From [Clostridium] leptum DSM 753 (GTDB lineage: Bacteria; Bacillota; Clostridia; Oscillospirales; Acutalibacteraceae): 64,000 nt of DNA. The notes beneath the pieces were generated by a model. That model saw nothing but the letters and a program-made list of their open reading frames with translations. It made no database searches and was not told where the DNA came from. Each line of letters starts with the position of its first letter. The stretch's first letter is position 1. The stretch spans positions 1 through 64,000 of the forward strand of contig DS480349.1 in assembly GCA_000154345.1 (NCBI GenBank), in the 5' to 3' direction. Position numbers and translations under genes: made by a program. Positions 6,203 through 13,900 of the stretch are shown here, one piece after another.

Positions 6203-9200
6203 GCTGGACTTTAATTACGGCAACGGCGTAGGCAGCGCAAGAAACGATATGTACATTCACGATACTGTGAATGTAAAGCAGACCTTTGCGCTGGACGGCG
6301 GCGACCCTCAGACTGTCATTATGGAATCCACACTGTTCCAGACCATAACTGGGACAAAGACCTTGTATTACGACCTGACTGCGGGAGAGCACCAGATCAC
6401 TGTGACCACAGCCGACAGCGGCGTCGATGGAAATCTGCTCTTCCACGATTTTGTGCGGGTTTCCTACGCGGGCGTATACGGCCAGGAGCTTCCAGCCTTT
6501 AATAAGGTGTATGAAGCGGAGCTGGCGGATGTCAACCGTCTTTTAGGAAATACCGCTTCTACTGTTTCCACCGAGACAAGCCTTGAAGGTTATTCCGGCG
6601 GCGGTTATGTAATGGGCCTGTCCGACAGGGCCGTGACCGAAGGCGGCGGCATTCGGAACACCGTGGTAGTGGAGGAAAGCGGCCTGTACAATATTACTCT
6701 GCGGTACCAGTCCAGTCAGGCGGGCGAAGCCAGCATTTATGTGGGCAATACCGCCGTTACCCTGGACCGCGTGAATAAGACGGTATCCCTCCAGGCGGGA
6801 GACGGCTGGCAGGAGGTTACGGCGTCTGTTTACCTGCAAAAGGGAATCAATGTGGTGGATCTGGATACTACCGTTCCCGCGGCTCTGGACTACATGCGCG
6901 TGCGCGCGCTGCCCGCCCAGGACAGCTCCACCACGATCGAGGCGGAAGACGCGATTCCGGAGGAGCTTGAGGGCTCTATCCAGGTAGCCGAGAGCGACGG
7001 GGCATCCGGTGGAAAATATGTGGTAGGAATGAAGGGCGCCTATCAGGACGCCGATTATTTAGAGTTCACCTACAATGCGCCGGAGGCCGGAAAATATCAG
7101 ATGCAGGCATTCCATTCCAATGAGGATCTGGCCGGCAGCCATGGATACAATATTAAGGCAATTGATAAATATGCCGTCGTAGATGTAAACGGAAACTATG
7201 AGTACCCTCGTTTCGAAGGAATCGTACCGGTAAAGCCGGAAGGCCTAACAACCTATTACTTTGTAGACTGCGGCGACCATGGCGTTTCTACGGTAACTAA
7301 GGGTGATGAATTTGGAGAGAACAATTCCGTGACGGATCAAATCTATGGTAAGGACGCCGAAACAGGATATAGCTGGGGCGTAGTGGATCCTAAGGGTGAC
7401 TATGATACGGAAGGCCCCGGACTGGAAAGCGATACTGGTGTTTACACGGAGTACACCTGGGCTAGTGAATACGATCAGGTAGATAACGTTGCTCAGGATG
7501 ACCTGGATAAGGAAACTACTTTCCGTTACGCCCGCGGCCAGGATACGGCCGGAATTACCCCACGCGAGGTAACTTACAAGTTTGAACTGGATCCAGGAAA
7601 ATATGACGTAGAAGTAGGTATGAGCAACACTTGGGGAAATGCTGGAAGCCCGATAGTGACTCTCAGTGCCGGTGAAGTAGAAGACGTGGTTTCAGAGCCT
7701 TACTCCAGCGGCAGCAAAACCCTGACTATCGATCTGACCGATGCAACCCCTGAAGATAACGGCAGAGTAGTGCTGACAGTCAAGGGTACTACTGCAGGCG
7801 ATACACTCCAGATGACCTACATCATCATCACGGACTCTGCTGACGATGGGAAAGAATACTTTATTCTGCCGCCCGGAGAAGAGAAGATACCAGTAGAAAA
7901 CATCAAGGATGTCGAGGGAATCTATACCGGCGAGCTGGCCGACGGCGTTGACTGGTTTATTGATTACCGCAATATGAAGAACGACAGCGGCCGTTACTTC
8001 TTCCTTAATACCTTCTCTGACGATACCTTCCGTGAGAAAACCATCACCCTGGATCTCCAAAAGGGTGAAAATATCATTCGTATTTACAACGACAACAGCT
8101 GGAATGTGACTTTCGGAGGAACACAATCGTTCCCTGGTTTAGAGTATCTGACAAATTATGCGCCTAATTTCGATAAGTTTGTCATTACCCCGATGGCTCT
8201 GAACAGCGCGGTAGAGCTGGAAGAGGAGTACACCATAGACGTGGCGAGCACGGAATACGGTATTGCGTCAGCGAATCAGAACACCGTAGGGGAGAACGGA
8301 GAATATACCGTTTCAATGATTCCTGCGGAGGGCAAGGAGATTGTAAACGTTCTGGTTAACGGTGCGGACCGGACAGACGATATCGTCTTTGACGAGGCGT
8401 CCGGTGCTTATCAGCTGAAAATTTCCGGCGTGTCTGAGGATCAGAAGGTACAGGTGTATTTCAGCAAGCCCAACACCTCTAAGGACAGCCTGAAAAATCT
8501 GTACAACGAATATAAAGACCTTGAGAAAGGAACCTATTCCACCGCGACCTGGGAACAGTTTGATCGTGCCAGAACAGAAGCCCAGCAGGTTTTAAAGGAT
8601 GATGACGCGCCTCAGTGGAAAATCAATAACGCCTACGACAAGCTTTTAGCCGGCGTCAACGGCTTGAAGGACATTGGAAACCTGGTTTTCTTTGTAGACT
8701 GCGGCGACCATGGCGTTTCTACGGTAACTAAGGGTGATGACTTTGGCAGAAACAATTCCGTGACGGATCAAATCTATGGTAAGGACGCCGAAACAGGATA
8801 TAGCTGGGGCGTAGTGGATCCTAAGGGTGACTATGATACGGAAGGCCCCGGACTGGAAAGCGATACTGGCGTTTACACGGAGTACACCTGGGCTAGTGAA
8901 TACGATCAGGTAAATAACGTTGCTCAGGATGACCTGGATAAGGAAACTACTTTCCGTTACGCCCGCGGCCAGGATACGGCCGGAATTACCCCACGTGAGG
9001 TAACTTACAAGTTTGAACTGGATCCAGGAAAATATGACGTAGAAGTAGGTATGAGCAACACTTGGGGAAATGCTGGAAGCCCGATAGTGACTCTCAGTGC
9101 CGGTGAAGTGGAAGACGTGGTTTCAGAGCCTTACTCCAGCGGCAGCAAAACCCTGACTATCGATCTGACCGATGCAACCCCTGAAGATAACGGCAGAGTA

Positions 9201-10226
9201 GTGCTGACAGTCAAGGGTACTACTGCAGGCGATACACTTCAGATGACCTATATCACCATCAATAAGTCGGTAGAAGCTCCGGTACTCGACCGCTTAGAGG
9301 TAGCGGCGCCGACGATTGTGGAATATGAGCTAGGGGAAGAGCTGAATACAGACGGCATGGTAGTCAGGGCGGTGTACAGCGACGGCAGCAGCAAGGTTCT
9401 GACCGCTGAGCAGTATACCTTAAGCGGGTTCTCCTCTGATAAAGCGGGCACAAAAACCGTTACCGTGTCTTACACGGAGAACGAAATCACAAAGACCGCC
9501 TCCTTTGACGTTACCGTAAAGGAAGCGCCGGTTGTGATCCCGGTAGATAAGACCGGCCTGAAGGAAAAGCTGGACGAGGCCAAGGCGATTGGCCCGGACG
9601 GCGTGACAGAGGGAAGCTATGAGAAGCTGCAGAACGCCATTCAGGAGGCCGAGGGAGTGTACAATGATCCCAACGCCAGCCAGGATGCGGTAAACCAGCA
9701 GATTCAAAAGCTGATAGGAGCGATTTCGGGCTTGAAGCCGGTGTTGAGCGGACTGGAGGTAAGCGATCCGGTCAAGACCGAATACGCCGTGGGAGAACGG
9801 CTGGATACCACAGGAATGACGGTGACCGCCCAGTACAGCGATGGAACCACGGTAACGCTGGCCAGCGGCCAATACACGGTCAGCGGCTTTGACTCAGCGA
9901 CAGCGGGAGAGAAGCAGGTGACAGTTTCCTACACGGAGGACGGCGTGACCAAGACGGCGGCCTTTACCGTAACCGTGAAGGAGAGCTCCGGCAGCAGCGA
10001 GGATCCGGGCACTAGCGAGGATCCAGGCAGCAGTGAAGGACCTGGAACTGGCAGCAGCGGCTCTGAAAGCGGCGGAACAGAATCCGGAACCGGCAGCGGG
10101 ACAGAGAACAATAATAACGCTCAGACCGGCGACGGAATGACAGTGCCGATTATCCTTTTAAGCCTGTTAGTCGCGGCGAGCGCGGGAATCGCGGTTGTCT
10201 TAGGTAAAAAACGCAGACTAGGATAA
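6180..10226 (+). CDS. C-terminal part of the wall-anchored glycosidase: CBMs, Ig-like, FIVAR, sortase motif
   Basis: This 1348-residue open frame continues the 4553 gene; joined, they give a protein of about 1890 residues, like its two neighbours in unit C. In order it has the rest of a CBM6/35-like module, a second CBM-like module (about 6510-6905), and a third (about 6940-8195) apparently split by a 190-residue repeated module (7260-7830). A FIVAR helix bundle (8480-8670), the second copy of the module (8691-9261), a Big_3 Ig-like domain, another FIVAR and another Big_3 domain follow. It ends with a Ser/Gly/Glu-rich wall linker, AQTGDG, a membrane helix and KKRRLG. QTGD resembles the sorting signals of many Clostridia. 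The ATG at 6180 has no ribosome site, so separate translation is unlikely. Confidence 0.8.
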   Translation: MCRDGKYKLDFNYGNGVGSARNDMYIHDTVNVKQTFALDGGDPQTVIMESTLFQTITGTKTLYYDLTAGEHQITVTTADSGVDGNLLFHDFVRVSYAGVYGQELPAFNKVYEAELADVNRLLGNTASTVSTETSLEGYSGGGYVMGLSDRAVTEGGGIRNTVVVEESGLYNITLRYQSSQAGEASIYVGNTAVTLDRVNKTVSLQAGDGWQEVTASVYLQKGINVVDLDTTVPAALDYMRVRALPAQDSSTTIEAEDAIPEELEGSIQVAESDGASGGKYVVGMKGAYQDADYLEFTYNAPEAGKYQMQAFHSNEDLAGSHGYNIKAIDKYAVVDVNGNYEYPRFEGIVPVKPEGLTTYYFVDCGDHGVSTVTKGDEFGENNSVTDQIYGKDAETGYSWGVVDPKGDYDTEGPGLESDTGVYTEYTWASEYDQVDNVAQDDLDKETTFRYARGQDTAGITPREVTYKFELDPGKYDVEVGMSNTWGNAGSPIVTLSAGEVEDVVSEPYSSGSKTLTIDLTDATPEDNGRVVLTVKGTTAGDTLQMTYIIITDSADDGKEYFILPPGEEKIPVENIKDVEGIYTGELADGVDWFIDYRNMKNDSGRYFFLNTFSDDTFREKTITLDLQKGENIIRIYNDNSWNVTFGGTQSFPGLEYLTNYAPNFDKFVITPMALNSAVELEEEYTIDVASTEYGIASANQNTVGENGEYTVSMIPAEGKEIVNVLVNGADRTDDIVFDEASGAYQLKISGVSEDQKVQVYFSKPNTSKDSLKNLYNEYKDLEKGTYSTATWEQFDRARTEAQQVLKDDDAPQWKINNAYDKLLAGVNGLKDIGNLVFFVDCGDHGVSTVTKGDDFGRNNSVTDQIYGKDAETGYSWGVVDPKGDYDTEGPGLESDTGVYTEYTWASEYDQVNNVAQDDLDKETTFRYARGQDTAGITPREVTYKFELDPGKYDVEVGMSNTWGNAGSPIVTLSAGEVEDVVSEPYSSGSKTLTIDLTDATPEDNGRVVLTVKGTTAGDTLQMTYITINKSVEAPVLDRLEVAAPTIVEYELGEELNTDGMVVRAVYSDGSSKVLTAEQYTLSGFSSDKAGTKTVTVSYTENEITKTASFDVTVKEAPVVIPVDKTGLKEKLDEAKAIGPDGVTEGSYEKLQNAIQEAEGVYNDPNASQDAVNQQIQKLIGAISGLKPVLSGLEVSDPVKTEYAVGERLDTTGMTVTAQYSDGTTVTLASGQYTVSGFDSATAGEKQVTVSYTEDGVTKTAAFTVTVKESSGSSEDPGTSEDPGSSEGPGTGSSGSESGGTESGTGSGTENNNNAQTGDGMTVPIILLSLLVAASAGIAVVLGKKRRLG
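6182..6202 (+). other. Frameshift joining the two halves of the 4553-10226 gene
   Basis: Upstream reading gives Ile-Asn-Val-Pro then Gly-Arg-Gln-Ile-stop. Dropping one G of the GGG at 6187-6189 gives Ile-Asn-Val-Pro-Asp-Gly-Lys-Tyr-Lys-Leu, which continues the carbohydrate-binding module smoothly. Upstream and downstream coding are both otherwise intact. The extra G could be a real mutation, a phase-variable run or a sequencing error. GGG is too short to be a typical slippery tract. Confidence 0.75.
7260..7830 (+). repeat. 571-bp direct repeat, copy 1 (within the glycosidase gene)
   Basis: This copy is almost identical base for base to 8691-9261, with only scattered substitutions such as GATGAATTTGGAGAG against GATGACTTTGGCAGA. 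It encodes a beta-rich module starting FVDCGDHGVSTVTKGD and ending LQMTYI. The near-identity at silent positions shows a recent duplication or gene conversion. Confidence 0.92.
8691..9261 (+). repeat. 571-bp direct repeat, copy 2
   Basis: Copy 2 lies 1431 bases downstream of copy 1, between a FIVAR domain and a Big_3 domain. This is the usual place for a stand-alone module, so it is probably the parent copy. Confidence 0.92.
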
Positions 10227-10239
10227 GCAAAATTGAATA

Positions 10240-10295
10240 GGGGTCGGAATCTGGAACTCAAAAATAAAGCAATCCAGCTTCCGACCTCTTTTTCT
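10240..10295 (+). terminator. Intrinsic terminator of unit A, copy B of the dispersed repeat
   Basis: The arms 10240-10255 and 10273-10288 pair, followed by TTTTTCT. Compared with copies A and C, both arms carry matching changes (GGAATC with its partner GCTTCC), so the stem is conserved while its sequence drifts. The loop keeps ACTCAAAAAT. Similarity continues past the T run to about 10360. Confidence 0.85.
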
Positions 10296-10883
10296 ATACT
10301 AAAACGTAGCGTCCAAGCCATTTCTCGGGATTTCTCTTTTTTATCGAAATAGGGCATCAAAAAGAGATAGATCGTAAAAATAGTAATTAGGATTTATTCT
10401 GAACCCGTGATTCTTATTTTGCCAAGGCTGTCTTTTGTTTTTTAAAGATCAGCAACCAAACAATTTTCGATTTCCCATCCGGATTGCTCTGGGAATTTTC
10501 AGAGGAAGAAAGCGACGGATGGCAACCGGGACGAAAGAAACGATCAATTTGCCTTGCTCTCAGTTTAATCAATGGAGAAGTCAGGCGGCAAGAACGGTTC
10601 TTCCTAACCGGTCAATAGCGCAAAATACTATACAGCCTTCCCCCTGAGGATTTGATTTGAAAATTCTACCTAGATTATTCTAGAGGTTTATATATAGATT
10701 GTATAGCCATAGCGAAAAAAACAACTCATACCTTAAGATCGGCCTTTGACATGAGCGAGGATACTGGGTGAAGGCCCCAGCCGAATCTACCGGCCTTGTA
10801 TGAAAGAATAAAATAAATTTAATAAAGAAGCAGTAATAGCATTGGCCTTATAAAGTTTCAAGCAAAATAATGGAAATGGAATA

Positions 10884-10909
10884 AATATCACTAAAATTTT
10901 AGTGATATT
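10884..10909. promoter_or_regulatory. Perfect 26-base palindrome upstream of unit B
   Basis: The half-site AATATCACTAAAA is followed directly by its exact reverse complement, centred at 10896/10897, about 50 bases before the TATAAT. That is the distance at which activators bind. It is a candidate site for the YesN-like regulator at 23182 or a local repressor. It has no T run and no loop, so it is unlikely to be a terminator. Confidence 0.5.
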
Positions 10910-10923
10910 GCTAATTTTTGAGA

Positions 10924-10952
10924 TTTCCTTTGCTCAAAACGGAGTATATAAT
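10924..10952 (+). promoter_or_regulatory. Promoter of unit B
   Basis: TATAAT at 10947-10952 is a perfect -10. The best -35 at 17 bases is TTTCCT (10924-10929), which is poor. A weak -35 suits a promoter needing an activator at the palindrome just upstream. Confidence 0.45.
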
Positions 10953-10995
10953 TATAGATACAGTAACCAAATAAATAAAGGATGGAGGAAAGAAA

Positions 10996-13900
10996 ATGAG
11001 AAAATTTATAGCGGCCGCTATGAGCGCGGTTATGCTGCTAAGCGCGTTTCCCATAACCGCCCAAGCCGCAAAGGAAAACTCGTCAGATGCGGAAACAGCA
11101 TTTTATGTTTCTCCTGATGGAAGTGACAGTAACAGCGGAACAGAGAGAGAGCCGTTCAAAACCATTGAAAAGGCCCGGGATGAGGTAAGGAAACATACAA
11201 AGGACATGACGTCAGATATTGTCGTGTATCTTAAGGATGGAGTCTATTATCAGGATGAGACGCTTGCCTTTGGAACAGAGGACTCGGGAACCAATGGATA
11301 TCAGGTGAGATATGAGGCGTATGAAGGAGCTGCTCCTGAGATCAGCGGAGGCAAGCTGCTTGAAGGAACATGGGAGGTTGATGACGCAGAAAAGAATATT
11401 TATAAAATCAGCGTTCCTGAGGACATGAATTTCCGCCAGCTATATGTAAATGGAGAAAAGGGAATTCGGGCTAGAACCGGAGTGCCGACGGGCGAGCTTG
11501 ATCCCACTTCCAGAATTTTAGGAGCCGAGAGATTTACAAGCCAAGGAAAGAACAGCGGTTATGTATACGTTCCTGCGGATGAGCGGATTTTAGAGGATCC
11601 GTCGGAAATGGGTGGAGAAAATCCAGTAGAATTACATATCTTTGTCGCCTGGACTGAGAATATCCTCCGCGTGGGCGAAATGGAATATGTAGACAATTAT
11701 AACGGTGAACAGGCCTATAAGGTAACGGTGCAGGAACCGGAATCTGAAAGAATTTTCAGCCGGCCGCACCCTGATTTAACCGGGTATGTAGGCGTCAAAA
11801 AATTTGCGTTTTATTATGAAAACGCCTATGAATATATCGACTTAGACAAAGAGTGGTATCTGGATACAGAAGCCAATACCCTGTATTATAAAGCGCCTGC
11901 CGGAACGACGGCAGAGGACATGAACAAGGCGTCCGTGGTCGTTCCAAACCTGGAGGAAGTAGTTTCTATCAAGGGCGAATCCCTGGACGCTCCCATTCAT
12001 GATTTTGTTTTTAAGGGGATAACCGTAGAGCATTCCACATGGCTGCAGGCCAGCGAAGAAGGACTGGTGCAGGGGCAAGCGGGCCAGTATTTGGTGGATG
12101 GCAGCGTTTATGAAACCAATGACATCAAGGTAACGCCCGCGCCTGGAGCGGTACACATTGAAAATGCCCAGTATGTTAGATTCGACGGCAACCATGTTCG
12201 CTACACAGGAGCTGTCGGTATTCTGATGGCTTCCGGCACCAAAGAAGTGACGCTGGTAAACAACGAGGTAGAAGAGACTGCCGGAAACGGAATAGAAATC
12301 GGTAAATTCGTCGTTGACGACAAAACCGATTACCATACGGCTTATAATCCTGACGACATACGGGAGGTTTGTACAAACGACAGAATTTTAAACAATAAGA
12401 TTCACGATATTGGAACCCAGTATGAAGGAGCCGTCGGCATAGGCGCCGGCTATGTACAGGGAATTATGATCGCGAATAATACGGTTTACAACTGCCCCTA
12501 TACAGGAATTTCTATGGGCTATGGCTGGACCAGCGACGCCAATCCTATGAAATACAACAGTATTATACGCAATGAAGTTTACAATGTGAATAATGTCGTA
12601 TGCGACGGCGGCGCCATCTACACCTTATCGAATCAATATCCCAGCTCCAGAATAGAAGAAAATTATCTGCATGATAATTATGCCTCTGAGGGACTTGATT
12701 ATGGTTCGTGCGGAATTTACCTGGATGAGCAGTCCGACGGATTTTCAGTTAAGAATAACGTGCATGTGCAAAGCTACGGCCGGGTTAACCTGAACCGTGT
12801 CGGCTCGAGAAATGATATAAGCGGCAACTACTTTTTCGAGGGAGACGTCAACAGTGACGCTTACGACAGCTTTGCGACAACGAAAGTGCAGCAGATCATG
12901 GATCAAGCCGGGGCGAAGGATGACTTTACCCTGGAGGATGAAGAAGAACTGCTCAAGCCGGTTCTTCAAAGCGTGGAATACGACCCTGTGTATAATGTAA
13001 TGAGATTGTCCGGCCGGAATTTCGGCAGCGATATCGGAACCGTAACCTTTAACATCAGCGGCGAAGAAAAAGTAATCGCTGCGGAACAGGTCAAAGAATG
13101 GTCATACGGTGCGATCAGCGTTGAAGTACCCGAGGGCGCAAAACGCGGAGATACCGTGGCGGTTACTCCCAAGGGAATGAGCGTTACCTCAGAACCCTTT
13201 ACCATAGGCAGAATCATGAATGTAGTAACCGAGTTGGTCAAGGAAGATTTCGAGGATAAAGCTGTCGGACAGTTGGATTCAAATGAGTGGGAAGTAACGG
13301 TTCCCGAAAAGGCGGCTGTAGCGGAAAAGGACGGCAATCAATATCTGGGCCTGAAGGGCAACGATCCCAATTTGAATGTTACTAAGCTGCAGGATGGGGA
13401 AACCCTGCAATTTGGAAGCAACGTGACCGAGTTTGATTTCTGCTTCCCGGAGGATATGGGCGGAAGTGTAGATTACGTAGGCCTTTATAACGAAATCCGC
13501 CGCCTGCCTGGAGAGGACCATCTATATTCAATCGACATCCGGCCGGTCTTTGGCTCAAAGGCGACGATTGAATACAAGCAAGGCTGGGATGGCATACAGA
13601 CTAACGACAGCTCACTGCAAGAAATAAAATGGGGCACCTGGTATACCTGCCGGTCGATGGTATATAACGGTACGATTTATCTCAGCGTTTTTGAAAAGGG
13701 CCAGGACCCCAACGGCTGGAAGGTTACTTATGAGATGCCGGATGCGGTCAGCAATGACTGTGTGCTGAACTTTTCTTTCTATGACCCGAGAGGGAAAGAG
13801 GTTTATATTGACAACATCAAAGTGAGCACCTTTGACGCGGACATCAGCCAGCCTGAAGTAGACGAGGCCGATTATGATATCAATTCAGAAATTGTCACGA

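Larger units (their letters stand above)
10227..10995. other. Gene-free stretch between units A and B
   Basis: It holds terminator copy B, a 10430-10800 segment without a convincing gene, and the promoter region of unit B (palindrome 10884-10909, -10 TATAAT 10947-10952). A 70-codon frame at 10435-10647 lacks a ribosome site and resembles nothing I know. Short stretches near 10720-10800 read like coding remnants (YWVKAPAEST) and may be a decayed gene. Confidence 0.5.

Noticed and set aside
10435..10647. 70-codon rightward frame in the gap after unit A
   Set aside because: It has no ribosome site, no recognisable similarity and atypical composition; it is kept only as a note in the gap entry.
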